From: Panax quinquefolius
Lineage: Eukaryota; Streptophyta; Magnoliopsida; Apiales; Araliaceae
Assembly (NCBI GenBank): GCA_020205615.1
Contig: CM035151.1
Location: forward strand, 40,296,977 to 40,360,976
Direction: 5' to 3'
DNA length: 64,000 nucleotides
In this document: positions 1 to 11,319 of the stretch, one piece after another
Position numbering within the stretch: position 1 is the stretch's first letter
Layout: the number at the start of each line of letters is the position of its first letter
Position numbers and translations under genes: made by a program
The notes under the pieces: generated by a model
The model's input: only the letters and a program-made list of their open reading frames with translations
What the model was told of the DNA's origin: nothing
The model's database searches: none

Positions 1-45
1 ACCACGTATACTTGCGTGTTGTGCGTAATTAGAATTTGACCAACT
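1..45 (+). repeat. End of an Athila-type LTR (remnant)
   Basis: The first 33 bases match, in reverse complement, the outer end of the LTRs of element D (41389 onward and 36822 onward). The next dozen bases are a diverged version of the same end. The LTR therefore enters from outside the window and stops near base 45. No primer site follows, so it may be a solo LTR or the outer end of an element lying to the left. Confidence 0.7.
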
Positions 46-159
46 AGCGTGAGGTTGCCTGCTAAAGAGGAGGATGCGGCCGTAGAGAGATAGTTGCTGA
101 TGAAGAATGATATTGAAAAAGCTCTTATTATTGAATATGGAAAAGCTTTGTTCTGACTT
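46..159. other. Unassigned spacer
   Basis: Short stretch between the Athila-type LTR end and the H LTR. No gene, repeat or RNA is recognisable. It should contain the 5-bp target duplication of H, but the other flank of H is outside the window. Confidence 0.4.
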
Positions 160-1599
160 TGTGTATCGCCCCCATATCCATACTCCCACAGTATCCGATA
201 TGGTGCTTACTACAAGTCAATGTATATAATGCATTCAAATCTATACACCCATGGTATTTGATTATATGCTTATATCTAATTGAGTGACTATACAATTATA
301 ACCACATGCAATTCCCATAGATCCAAGATTCACAATATCCCATAACAGAAAACAATTCCCAGGAGAACTATTGCTGTGTTTCAATACCCTCACTTGGATG
401 TATGAACTGTACCTGTGAATAGTATCTATCTATCCAAAATTCAGAGTATCAATAATATCATGAACATTCCATATTACCAATACCCTCACTCAGATGGATA
501 GTCTATATCATGGGAATTACATTATCGTATCGATAATACCTATCTATCCGAAATCTAGAGTATTAACAATAACATGAACAGTCCATGTTATCAATACAGT
601 CACTTAGATAAATAGTTCCCAAAGATCTCAAACTAGATTGGAAATTCTAATTACATCTATATATGTAAGAAAACACAGTTACGAAAATAAAAGATGTTAT
701 ATATTATATATATTAAGGTTCGATTACATGATTCTTCATAAAAAATTTCTTATTATAAAGTATTACATTCAACGAGACAGTAATATAAACTAATCTAAGC
801 AGGGACGCTTCCCTTTATTTACTCCAGATCAATGTGTCAGGGTTACCATCTAATACTGCAAAAGGAATAATTTGCAAGGGTGAGCTATGACATGCTCAAC
901 AGGTTCTATATTCATAACAATATATGATTTGAAGAAGTATAATAGTTCAAAATTCAACTGATTGTTGCTACCATTTATGGAATTTCTTTTTCAACCATTT
1001 ATGGACTTTTTATTTCTATCAGTCACACAGACTTAGATATTTTGTTTAGATATGAGATAGGGAATCAACCTATTCAATATCCTAAGAGTATGCATCTCAT
1101 CCTACTCATGCTCACATGCATAAAGCGTCAATATTTAATTGACCAAACATTGATCCCTTTTCAGGATACACAACTTCAGTATAGGATATCTTACCAAAGC
1201 AATTTGGTTTGACACAACAGTTTATGCTCAATAAACAGTATCATGTGAATAAACAATTCATTTCTTAGTTATGTTGAAGCTATAGCAATAACATTACAAT
1301 AAGTGGTAATTCAAGTTTAGGTTTGGTAATACATATTGAAAGCAATTCAAGGTAGGAATTTTGTATAACGAATACACAGGGTTCGAGAAATTTGCGTAAA
1401 TAATAATTGGGGTTTAGGAAACTTGCCTGAGCGAAGATCGGTCAAGCAATGCTACTCGATTCGTTAATAAACACCTTTTCTTGCTTGATTTTGATTTCTG
1501 GCTATTGAATCTGTTGTTGCTATCACCAGGGCTTGTATAGGCAGGTTATATGAGTGTATATGCTTATAATTTTCATGAGTTTGCACTAAGCTAGGTTTT

Positions 1600-1608
1600 C
1601 CTTTTATA
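1600..1608 (-). promoter_or_regulatory. TATA box of the H LTR
   Basis: Minus-strand TATAAAAGG, about 650 bp inside the LTR from its U3 start, a plausible place for the start of the retrotransposon transcript. Telobox-like motifs lie 180 to 390 bp upstream of it. Confidence 0.5.
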
Positions 1609-1779
1609 GAATTTTCCAACTTGGCTTTTTGGTCATTTTCCCACCTACTTACCTCCTAAAAGATCTGATCTATGACTATGGTGGTGCTTGGGAGTTTGGA
1701 AGCATGTCATGTGATGTCTTGAAACTTGTGTGGATGACTCCCAACCTACTTGTGAGCTAATTGACCAAATTAATAGCTT

Positions 1780-1985
1780 AATTATACCCTAATCCTCATT
1801 AATCTTGATTAAGGTTTTGTTTTTTATGATTAGGGTTGCTTAATGATGTTTATTAGTACCTAATTGAAGTTTAGTAATCATGATTAGGTGTTAGGATAAC
1901 CAAATTAGGGTTTAGTCTAGCTAATTAGGGTTAGGATTTATAATTTAGGGTTAGAGTTTGTAATCTAGGGGTTTTAACTTAGATT
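1780..1985. repeat. Telobox-like (TTAGGG/AACCCTAA) cluster in the H LTR
   Basis: At least seven occurrences of ACCCTAA or TTAGGGTT-type words in about 200 bp, in both orientations and interspersed with other AT-rich sequence, so not a telomeric tandem array. It lies in U3 upstream of the TATA box. Similar words are dense in the U3 of the G LTR. Confidence 0.6.
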
Positions 1986-2350
1986 TTCCACAAATCCTAA
2001 CAAGCACGACAAAGCATTTTGTCAGTGTAAACACGACAAAGCAACTTGTCAAAATAAATATACCGAAAAGTCCATTTTCGGGAGAAATTTTTTTAAGCAC
2101 GATGTGTCAAGCACGTCAATTTTCGGACGAAAATTTATTTGACCTAATTTGTTAAACAGAGTATATATTAACACATAACACTTTCAGAATGGAGAGATTT
2201 TATTAATATAACTAAATTTACATATCTGAGTCTTATTAGAGTTTTGGGGTTTTACATTCACTCCTACTAATAAGAATTTCGCCCTCGAAATTACAGTACA
2301 TGTTAAGTAAATAGTTGGGGATAGTTCTCTCACATTTTATCTTTAAGCTC

Positions 2351-2936
2351 TCATATAGCCTCTTCAACGTTCTGATTCCTCTTGATCACTTTGACCGATG
2401 CTATCACTTTATTCCTCAGGACATGCTCTTTACGATCGACCATCTGCACAGGCTCTTCTACATAAGAAAGATCTTCTTCGATTTGGATTGTTTCATAATT
2501 TATAATGTGTTTGTAATCAGGTTTGTATGGTCGTAATACAGACATTTGAAACACATTATAAATATGGTTTAACTTAGGAGGTAGTGTTATTTCATAAGCA
2601 ACTTCACCTATTCTCCTCAAAATTTCAAAAGGTCCAATGAATCTCGGACTCAATTTTCCTTTCTTGCCAAAATGTATCTTTCCCTTCCAAGGGGACACTT
2701 TTAAGAATACATGGCTTCCTACGCTAAAATTTCGTTGTTGACGATGTGGATCAGTGTATTTCCTCTGTCGATCTTGAGATGCTTGTAATCATTCACATAT
2801 AATTCTAATGATTTTAGTAGTTTATTGGATTATCTCAGGTCCTAACATTTGTCTTTCCCTGACCTCATCCCAACACAAAGGTGTTCTACATTTCCTCCCA
2901 TATAAGGCTTCATAAGGTGGCATACCTATACTAGTA
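2351..2936 (-). pseudogene. Element H polyprotein C-terminus: integrase end and chromodomain-like tail
   Basis: Minus-strand reading gives the end of a Ty3/gypsy integrase ([18 protein letters not shown], then a G-K-KGKLSPRFIGPFEIL block) followed by VAYEITLPP, MSVLRPY and a VQMVDRKEHVLRNK segment, the typical C-terminal domain of plant chromoviruses. The upstream part (2700-2936) has in-frame stops and a frame shift; the last 115 codons (2351-2698) are open. The reading ends abruptly at about 2936, where LTR2 tandem repeats start. The preceding part of the same integrase lies at 8779-8965 on the opposite strand. It is joined to the H LTR by a typical spacer with a polypurine stretch. Confidence 0.85.
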
Positions 2937-3010
2937 CCTTCGTCAATAGTATTTACCTTCGTCAATAGTATTTACCTTCGTCAATAGTAATTACCTTCTT
3001 CAATAGTAGT
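2937..3010 (+). repeat. 19-bp tandem array, left half
   Basis: Three to four copies of a unit read here as TAGTATTTACCTTCGTCAA, decaying to the right. It is the reverse complement of the array at 8984-9115 and 19690-19912, and marks the left breakpoint of the inferred inversion. Confidence 0.8.
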
Positions 3011-3156
3011 TGTCCCTTCAATATTACCAAGAGTTAACCCGCCTTCTTCGGTGTTCCAAAGGTTAATTACCCTTCATGAAATAGTAGTTGTCTCTTCAAT
3101 ATTACCAAGAGTCATTTTGACCCTTCGTTAAGACCAAGAGCCACCCTCGCTTTTTC

Positions 3157-3165
3157 TATAAATAG
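3157..3165 (+). promoter_or_regulatory. TATA box of LTR2 (inverted copy)
   Basis: TATAAATAG followed by a conserved stretch ending in CTCTAGAGAGAGAA. The same arrangement is present in all LTRs of the A/B/LTR1/F group, supporting it as the transcription start region. Confidence 0.6.
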
Positions 3166-4881
3166 AAAGCTCATTCCTTCATTATTTCTTACTTAATTCA
3201 TTGAAACTCTAGAGAGAGAAACTATAGAGAGAAAGAAGAAAAGTATTCTCGCTACTTCACTTTTCCAATATTCAGTTCTTCTAAGGTAGGGAATATTATT
3301 TGTTGTACCGTAAGGGTGTTATTCTTTCTTATTCATGAAGAGAACTTCGTTATTCCATTCTTTATTATTTCATTGGAATAACTTTGTAAAAAGTGGCATA
3401 CCCTATACATAACTTGTATACGCAGATACCCTATACTTGGTGAAATCCTTATGTTATTCCATTCTTATTTATTACATTGGAATAACTCGTATATGTGGTT
3501 TATCCTATACTTGGTGACATTCTTCTATTATTCATCTATATTATTCTTTGGAACATCCATGCTCTGTGTGTTTTACATGGGACACTGGTTAAAATCTTTA
3601 TTATTCTGTTGGAAACATCACATCGTATGTGTTTTACAGGACTGGTTCCATCTTTATCATTCTCGCTGGAATATCCTATCGTGTGTTTTTAATCGGATCC
3701 GGGTTCCATCTTTATTATTCTGTTGGAACATCCCGCTTGTGTGAATTTCACGACCTAGTTCCGTTATTATTATTATGTTGGAATAACTCCGCCTATAATG
3801 GGCAACCGTATGCATGGTGATTTCTTTTGTTATTCCATTCTTTATTATACCCAGTTGGTTAAAACTTTGACTTCTATACTCCATGAAATTAGTGGAATAT
3901 CCTTGATATTTGCGCTTCATCCAAAGATCCTTTCATGGAAATATTCTTCTCAAGATTCTTGAATTTGACTCTACAAAGCAAAGGTCATGTCGATTTGGAT
4001 GTTATTGGTTCCTAGATAAATTAATTCTTGAACTTGTTTTATTGAATATCATTGTCATCATCCTCATGTTTATATTATGTTGAAAGTCATCGTGGCCTAG
4101 GTGAGTGCATAGATGGACTTGGTATGATTATGATCGGGACTATTCGGTGTAATCATGACCGTAATGTTACAAATGATGTGGTAAAAATCCTCGATGGTCA
4201 GTAGTGCATTGATGGACATGATTGTTGGCATGATCATGACCATTAATGAATACACAACTATTCTTGGCCCGTAGTGCATGAATAATTGTGGTTGTGATAC
4301 TAAAGAATATCCTTGGTCAGTAGTGCGGGGTGATTCGATGATGTGGAATATTTATTAAAGTCGAGTCTCAAATTTATAATAAAGTGATGAAAAACCTTTT
4401 AATTCATAAAAGATAGTAGATTTTATTTTCTACTTGACTCTTTTAATGGATCATTGGTTCATTGTGTAGTTAAACTTGATGTTCATTATATTTTATCGTT
4501 TAAACCTTTGTTGTAGGCTAATGATAATTTATTCTCGCATTATCTTAGTCATAATATTTTCATTGAGCTAGTTGAGCTCACCTTTCTTTCTTTGCTTCTC
4601 TTGAAATGAGAATATAGCTGGGACGAGTCGGGGAACAAGAGTAATGGTCCAGAGGATAGCATTAGTAGTCCTCACTATTTCGTGAAATAGTGTGATAATA
4701 ATTGTAATGAGGACTCCTTTTGAGTTTGTATAATATCTAGTAGACAATATTTGTATTCAAACTCACGATTTTTATGTCGATTGTACACGCACGCTTATAT
4801 TAGTAAGTTGTATTTAAATTACGTACCATGTATCCGACTACCCAAGATGGGTGATGTATACCTAATTTTGGGGGCGCCACA

Positions 4882-5471
4882 TATCGTGATACTAAAGAAT
4901 ATCCTTGGTCAGTAGTGCATGGTTGATTCGATGATGTGGATTATTTATTGTCGAGTCCCAATGATAAAAGTGATGAAAACCTTTTAAATCATAGAAGATA
5001 GTAAATTTTATTCCCTACTTGACTCTTCTAATGGATTGCTTGTTCATTTGCAGCTTAAACTTGATAGTTATTATATTTTATCGGTTTAACACATTGTCAA
5101 GGCTAACGATAAATTATTCTCGCATTATCTAAGTCATAATATTTCTTCTTGGGCTAGTTGAGCTCACCCTTTCTTTCACCGTTTCTTCGTGAAATGAGAA
5201 CGTAGTTGGGACTAATCGGGGAACATAGTGATGGCCCTAGATGGTGCATTAGTAGTTCTCACTATTACGTGAAATAGTGTGATAATAATTGTAATGAGGA
5301 CTCCTTTTGAGTTTGTATACTCTCTAGTAGACAATATTTGTATTCAAACTCACAGTTTATGTTTTGTCGTATTGTACACGACAGTTGTATTATTAAGTTG
5401 TATTTGAATTCTGTACCATGTATCTGGCGACTCAAGATGGGTGATGTATACCTTATTTTGGGGGTGTCACA
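4882..5471 (+). mobile_element. LTR1 remnant (U5 side), inverted copy
   Basis: Reverse-complement counterpart of 17308-17895. It ends in GGGGGTGTCACA at 5471 and is followed by CTGAT, the complement of the ATCAG duplication that flanks LTR1 at 17303-17307 and 22609-22613. The U3 side is absent because the LTR2/element A insertion starts at 4881. It inserted at the same position in G as the copy at 17308, so the two are duplicates rather than separate insertions. Confidence 0.75.
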
Positions 5472-6044
5472 CTGATTTGTCAGTTAATCAAGAGATTTGA
5501 TGTTGTTTTTGTTATTAGTTTGTTGCCGGACATATGTACTTTATATTTAATGCTTTAGATCACTTAGATAAACAATATAATGAAAGTAATCGTTGGTCAA
5601 AGTAGCCTTCTCGTTCTGATTTTAAGTTTCTGGAATTTCCAGAAATGTGATGAACACCATTTCTGACATGGGTTGACCGGGCTCTAGCTTGTGATTCTGA
5701 TGTTTATTGTCTGACATGATGATGGATATTTGTACTCTGTTATATGGTCTACAAACCTAAATCATTAGAACACATTAACAAATATCAGAATCCTAATATT
5801 AATGAGCCTCAAAATGACTACTCAAGGTTGACTGGGTTTCTAGGTAACCTCGAAAACCCAGAAAGCTCTGACAACAGTTTTGAACGGCTAGATCTTCAGA
5901 TTATATGCTTGTATGGTTAAATAATGCTTGATTCATGTAATATGACATATAAACTACACGATCCTTACAAGACCTTGCCCAGAATCAACAAGATAAGTGA
6001 GTTATACTCTGTCAAAGTAGACACCGTGGGCACTGTCGGTCAGT

Positions 6045-6103
6045 GTTCTTGAGCCTCAAGAACACCAACTGCGACAGAAACTGTCGCTAAAGCTTTTAGC
6101 GAC
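6045..6103. other. Two adjacent perfect hairpins in the G LTR
   Basis: GTTCTTGAG-CC-TCAAGAAC at 6045-6063 is a perfect palindromic stem except for its 1 to 2 base centre. GTCGCTAAAGCTTTTAGCGAC at 6083-6103 is a second one. Both recur in the other G copies (about 16670-16730 and 62885-62950), with minor changes. They lie at the edge of the AT-rich tract; function unknown. Confidence 0.6.
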
Positions 6104-7914
6104 GGATTTAATTATTTTTAATTTTTGATTTTCTGGAAATTAATTAAAAATAGAAATAAATTCTAAAAAATTCCAAAAATGGTTTTAAAAATTATTTTAA
6201 ATTATGAAAAATAATTTTTCATTATTTGGGATATTTTTCATTAATATTTATAATTATTTGAATATTAATGATATTTAATTTATTTAATTAGTGTATTAAA
6301 TAAATTAGAGAAAAATGATTTTAATATTAGAAAAATCATTTTAAATAAGAATAAAGTGTTTTAAAATATTTTGATTTATAAATGTAACTTTTAATATTTT
6401 GTGATGAAATTTCATTAATAAATTAATATTAATGATAATTAATTTATTTAATAAATGCATTAAATAAATTATGGAAAATAGAATTAAAGATTTAAAAATT
6501 ATGAAAAATGATTTAAAGGTTATAAAAATATTTGAAGTTATAAAATATAACTTTTGATATTTTGTCATGAAAAATATTAATATTTTAATATTAATGATAT
6601 TAGATTTATTTAATAATTATATTAAATAAATTAATTAAAAATGATTTTAATATTATAAAATCATTTTAAATGAAAATAAATATTTTAAAAATATTTGAAG
6701 TTATAAAATATAACTTTTAATATTTAAAGTTAAATTTCATTAATTAATTATTGTTAATGATATTAAAGTTATTTAATAATTATATTAGATAAATTAGTTT
6801 AAAAATGATTTTAATATTATAAAAATCATTTTAAATGAAAAATAAAGTGTTTAAAGATAATTTAAGTTATAAAATATAACTTTTAATATTTAAAGGATAA
6901 TTTCATTAATAATTTAATATTAATGATTATTAATTTCTTATAAATGATATAAGAGTTATTTAATAATAATATTAAATAAATAATGTAAAAATGGTTTTAT
7001 TGATTTAAAATCAAAAGGATATTAATGAATTAAAAATATTTTAAGTTTTGATTAATGACTTTTAATATTTGGATAAATAATATATTAATATTTATATTTA
7101 AATATTAATGGTAAGTAATTAAAATGATTTTTTTTAATGTTTTAAAAATTATTTAAGGATAATATTAATACTTTAAAATTATTTTGAGTTATTATAAATA
7201 ACTTTAACATTTAGGCAATGGTTTCATTAATAGTTTAATATTAATTAAATATTAATGATAATTGAATTATTTAATATTTAAATCATTTAATAATGATTCT
7301 AGTGTTTAAAAATTCATGATAAATTATAATAAATGTTTAAAAATTATTATAAGTCATTTAAAAATAATATGATTGATACTTACAGATGTAGAATTACATG
7401 ATAGAGTCTTAGACTCGATAATTACCCGATCAAGTCGTTGGTACACCGACATGTTTCAGAAATTGATCTAGACTTAGATATTTTGATTGTATTAATGTTT
7501 GTTTGTGATTCAATGACTGTTGAATATGTGTGACAATGTGATTAGGTTATGTGCTGACTGCAATAAATAGTATTATGTGTTACGACATGTTATTCTAATC
7601 AGTAAAATGATCTTATGAATGATAGGTTGTGATATAAAAGATAAAACTAAGTTGCGTGTTGTAAGCAGCAGACCAGGCAAGTATCCCACCTTTGCATTTC
7701 CTTTATGCAATGGACAGAAGTAAGAAGTTTAAGAATTATATTATTATAGTACTAGATTATTAACCATATTGTCGTTTATATTATATTATATCCGATCATT
7801 GTTTATCAACATGATATTATATTATATAACTCATATATATATTCTGTTCGTTAATTTTAAAATATGGTTATACAAGTGTCCCCACTTGGATAATCATTGT
7901 AGTTAAACACATGT

Positions 7915-7916
<2 letters not shown>

Positions 7917-7963
<47 letters not shown>
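7917..7963. repeat. (AT)n microsatellite
   Basis: About 23 uninterrupted AT units inside the G LTR. The equivalent site in the G 5' LTR (26983-27035) is slightly longer, so the tract varies between copies. Confidence 0.95.
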
Positions 7964-7965
<2 letters not shown>

Positions 7966-8778
7966 CCGTCTAAGCTATTTGACCACATGTAGACATGATT
8001 TAGAAATATCGTTGAATATGATAAAACCTTATTGTATCCAATCAAATTGTTTTGATTCGGATTCCAGGCTAAGTATGAACATCCCGATTAAGGGAAAATT
8101 TTTATGCGCCCAAGGCGGACAGAGTGAACGATAACATCGTTCTTGCATGTAGTATTGATCAATACAGGGCCCATGGGATGTACACCCTCGCGCCCGTAAG
8201 TTATGACAGTTTGCAGATGAAGTTCTGTTGAACCTTAGCGAAAACTAAAAACAATGTTCATAGCCTGTCAACTAATACCTATTTACAGCCAGTACATTGT
8301 TTCAAAATTTTGAGATAGAGTTGTTATGTTATTATTATCGGTTTAGTTTACTTCACAACTATTGAATCGTTGTAGAAGTGATGTATAAAGAAAACATTTA
8401 ATTCTTTCAGCTAATTATATTTATACTTGCTATTACTTGTTGGGCACTCAAATGCTCATCCTTGCTTAATTTAAATGTTTTCAGCTAAGTGTGAACAGCT
8501 AGAAGGTTCGGCCAAGAACAAGGAAAATGGAAAGCAAACAAAATATGTTTAATGGTATCTTTTATAATAGTTAAACTGTATTAAGACAATGATATGTATT
8601 ATCTATCATGTATGGAATTATAGTAAAGGTTGTGTACTTGGGATTAGACTCTAATAAATGTAAATTAAGTTTGATTCTTATATTATTGTTATTATTATTA
8701 GTATTATTCCGCTCATAGAAATGGTATCATGAAGCACCGAGTTCGTGTTTCAAGTACCTGAAATTTGGGGGCATCACA

Positions 8779-8965
8779 TCCACATTTTACCTCAAATTTT
8801 TGTTACAGCCTTCAAAAACACATAGGAACACAATTAAGATTGAGATCAACTTATCACCCTCAAAATGATGGGCAAAGTGAGAGAACCATTCAAACACTAG
8901 AGGATATGTTGAGAACATGTATCATTGACTTCAAAGGAAGTTGGGAAGATCATTAACCTTTGGTA
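8779..8965 (+). pseudogene. Element H integrase fragment (inverted)
   Basis: Plus-strand reading gives HFTSNFCYSLQKHIGTQLR and then the YHPQNDGQSERTIQTLEDML block that carries the third catalytic acid (E) of the Ty3/gypsy integrase DDE triad, then FKGSWEDH. The start is cut by the G LTR end; the end is cut at the inversion breakpoint. An in-frame TAA follows FKGSWEDH. The sequence that should come next, [13 protein letters not shown], is at 2880-2936 on the minus strand. The rest of H (RT, protease, gag, 5' LTR) should lie beyond the right edge of the window, past G. Confidence 0.8.
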
Positions 8966-9008
8966 GTATTTACCTTCGTCATTACTATTGACGAAGGTAA
9001 ATACTATT
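8966..9008. repeat. Palindrome of the 19-bp repeat at the inversion junction
   Basis: TAGTATTTACCTTCGTCA and its exact complement TGACGAAGGTAAATACTA face each other across a 7-base spacer. One repeat monomer has opposite orientation to the rest of the array, as expected at the right breakpoint of an inversion ending in the array. Confidence 0.85.
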
Positions 9009-9115
9009 GACGAAGGTAAATACTATTGACGAAGGTAATTACTATTGACGAAGGTAAATACTATTGACGAAGGTAATTACTATTCACAAAGGTAATTACT
9101 ATTGACGAAGAGACT
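8984..9115. repeat. 19-bp tandem array, right half
   Basis: About six copies of ACTATTGACGAAGGTAAAT or the variant ending GTAATT, the two alternating irregularly. Same array as in solo LTR2. Confidence 0.9.
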
Positions 9116-9398
9116 CTTAGATGATGACATATGGGCCCCCCCATAAAATAATCAAACTTACCACAAACGTCTCATAACAGATTTTTTATATACATCAAGG
9201 ATTGAATAAATATTACCACTAATCATTTTATTTTTAATCAACACATTTTTAATCTTTCAACAATTATTAATCATTTATAACTTGTCGTCTCAATTAATAA
9301 TATAACATATTATCTGATGATATCGTGACAATAATTGAATCAATAATATAAGAGATATGATGCAAAGAATTATCGTAGCAATAATTGAGTATAGCTAA

Positions 9399-9433
9399 GT
9401 GACTTCTCACGTAAGCATCGATAATCAATACCG
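9399..9433 (-). promoter_or_regulatory. Conserved U3 block of the A LTR
   Basis: AAGTGACTTCTCACGTAAGC followed by ATCGATAATCAATACCG. The block recurs with few changes at 20209-20243, 22230-22262, 29016-29050, 44884-44917 and 50788-50822, in LTRs otherwise much diverged. It contains a CACGTAA (ACGT-core) word, a common bZIP target in plants. A regulatory role is inference. Confidence 0.5.
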
Positions 9434-9849
9434 CAGTGCTACTATGCAATCACGCCAGACATCGCATGTACTTTTACCACCGGGTAGTTCAACAGTTTTA
9501 ACAGTAACACCACTATAGTTATATTTTATAGAAAGATAATTTTGTCGCTTTTAACTACGCATAATACTTACGTTAAGGGGTCCACTAATGATTGAGCCGT
9601 CGCATTTAATATTCCCCGACAAAAAGAATATTCCCCACTAAACGTAATAATTTATAACAACTTGCTTACTTTGCAAAATTTATAAATATTACCCCAACTA
9701 TAACATTATATCAAATTTATTCCATAATATTCAAAAATAATATTTATAGAAAATTCATCTTTATTTATAAAAAATTTGAGGTCTTACAACCTCCCTTCTT
9801 ATGAAATTTTGCCCTCGAAATTAGGGTACGTTACACTGGTATGTCGAAG

Positions 9850-10483
9850 AGGTAAGGATACCTTGATTTCATTTCGATTCTAACTCCCAAGTCATTTCCT
9901 CAACATCGTGGTTCCTCCACAAAACTTTGACTTGAGGTATAACCTCGAGCGTAGAATATGTTCCTTCTTATCCAAAATTTGAACAGAACCTCTTCATACG
10001 CCAAATCTTCCGCTATTTCATCCCGGTTCTAACTCAATAATATGGTTCGGGTCTTTCACATATTTACGTAACATGGATATGTGAAAAACGTTATGAACAC
10101 GAGACATATTGGCGGTAAAGTTTAGTCTATAGGCTACGATTTCTACTCGATCGAGGATTAAAATGGACCGATGAATCGAGGATTAAGTTTTCCTCTCTTT
10201 CCAAATCTTGTAACTCCTTTCCATGGAGCAACTCTTAACAACACATGATCTCCTATATCGAATTCCACGTCCTTTCGATGAAGATCAAGATAACTCTTTT
10301 GTCGATTTTGTGAGGTTTTTACGCGTCGTTGTCGGATCGTTTGAATCTTTTCCATAGTCATAACGCATTTCAACTCCAGGTCCCAACAACGTTGTTTCAC
10401 CCACCTCATCCCAAAGATTTGAGAGAATGACACTTTCTTCCATACAACGCTTGAATGGAGCCATGCCAATACTTGCTTGATAA
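9850..10483 (-). pseudogene. Element A integrase C-terminus and chromovirus tail
   Basis: Minus-strand reading shows the end of integrase, then FDIGDHVLLRVAPWKG, GKLNPRFIGPF, VAYRLNF, VHNVFHISMLRKYVKDP and a VQILDKKEHILRSR segment, the expected C-terminal domain order. At least three frames are needed to follow it, so it is broken. It lies just upstream of the 3' LTR. Confidence 0.8.
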
Positions 10484-11101
10484 CTATTGTTGTAGGAAAA
10501 CTCCAAAGAATGGTAAGAACTTGTCCCAACTCCTTGAAATCAAGGACACGAGTCTTAATAGATCTTCAAGAGTTTGAATAGTCCTCTCCGACTGTCCGTC
10601 CATCTGAGGATGATATGCCGAGCTAAATTGTAAGTCTGTGCCCATAGCTTTTTGCAAACTAACCCAAAATCGTGAAGTGAATCTTGGGTCTCGATCAGAA
10701 ACAATGGATACCGGCATACCATGCAGTCTTACAATCTCGTTTATGTACATACGAGCAAGACGTTCAAGTGTATAAGTTTCTCGTATCGGAAAGAAATGAG
10801 CAGACTTGGTTAATCTATCAACAATGACCCAAATCGCATCAATGCCTTGTGAAACCTTAGGAAGACCGGTAACGAAATCCATGGTAATGTGCTCCCACTT
10901 CCATTCTAAAATTTCAAGTGGTTGCAATGGACCTTTTGGTACTTGATGCTCCGCTTTAACTCGTTGAGAAGTTAGACACCTTGAGATAAACAACGATATC
11001 TCTCTCTTCATATTGCTCCACCAAAATGTATGACGAATATCATGATACATTTTGGTACTCCCAGGATGGATTGCAAATGGTGTGTTTTGCGCCTCCATCA
11101 T
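10484..11101 (-). pseudogene. Element A integrase core
   Basis: A 205-codon open stretch on minus. It begins inside the zinc-binding region (GSTKMYHDIRHTFWW, then CLTSQRVKAEH, where the second cysteine of the usual CxxC is replaced by serine). The catalytic core follows: first Asp in ITMDFVTGLPK, second Asp in VSDRDPRFTSRF and Glu in YHPQMDGQSERTIQTLED, all three present. The frame is lost after about 190 residues. The role would be insertion of the cDNA into host DNA; the CxxC loss and the frameshift argue it is dead. Confidence 0.85.
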
Positions 11102-11319
11102 GATAGTATACTTTAAATCAGGTCGTTAGGAACACAACGTCGGAGTTGACTCAAGTATTCCTTCTTCATCGATTCTTGCTTAAGATAGCACCTTCTTGCA
11201 CTTTCTTCCTCATACGACCGACTTCGTGTCGCAGAGCTTGAGCGACTTTAACTTTATCGATTAAAGTCGGTTCTACTCAGATACTCGCTATCATCACATG
11301 CATCCACGAGTCTTTAACT

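Larger units (their letters stand above)
160..2256 (-). mobile_element. Element H, 3' LTR (chromovirus-like Ty3/gypsy)
   Basis: On the minus strand this begins TGTAAAACCCC next to the H polyprotein end and finishes at TGTGTATCGCCCCC (read on plus), giving TG...CA ends and about 2.1 kb. The end resembles the U5 termini of G, B and C, which all end in a G-run followed by a CACA-type terminus. The interior is AT-rich without coding capacity. It contains a TATA box at 1600-1608 and a cluster of telobox-like motifs. The U3 edge is firm because of the adjoining coding region; the U5 edge at 160 is inferred from similarity only. Confidence 0.6.
2937..4881 (+). mobile_element. Displaced, inverted part of the element A 3' LTR (LTR2 family)
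   Basis: This matches solo LTR2 (17896-20592) in reverse complement, from its 19-bp tandem array to its U5 end GGGGGCGCCACA at 4881. It lacks U3. The missing U3 part is at 8984-9788 in opposite orientation, directly joined to element A. It carries a TATA box (3157-3165), a run of CTCTAGAGAGAGAA after it, and the diverged 60-bp subrepeats seen in all LTRs of this group (about 3440-3840). Confidence 0.75.
5472..8778 (+). mobile_element. Element G 3' LTR, U5-side part, inverted copy
   Basis: Matches the G 5' LTR (26175-28170 plus 62394-63516) in reverse complement and ends GGGGGCATCACA at 8778, equivalent to 26175. The first 1.6 kb also matches 15689-17307 almost perfectly by eye, better than it matches the 5' LTR. 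There is no coding capacity. From 6110 to 7380 it is extremely AT-rich with many short self-complementary words; two hairpins and an (AT)n tract are listed separately. It is inserted in the H integrase, whose coding sequence resumes at 8779. Confidence 0.75.
8984..9788 (-). mobile_element. Element A 3' LTR, U3 part
   Basis: Starts on minus with TGTAAGACCTC at 9788, after the purine-rich AGAAGGGAGGT, and aligns with the right part of solo LTR2 (19690-20592) to its 19-bp array. It carries the conserved U3 block GTGACTTCTCACGTAAGC (9400-9417) shared with the other LTRs. It is cut at the array. Confidence 0.8.

Noticed and set aside
2315..2536. Plus-strand open frame opposite the H polyprotein end
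   Set aside because: Antisense shadow of the conserved C-terminal domain; no start context or independent features.
3451..3920. Several short open frames, partly with hydrophobic repeats, in the inverted A LTR
   Set aside because: They fall in the diverged subrepeats (TGGAATAAC, TTATTATTCTG), which read as repeated LLFCWN-like words in many LTRs of the window. Not genes.
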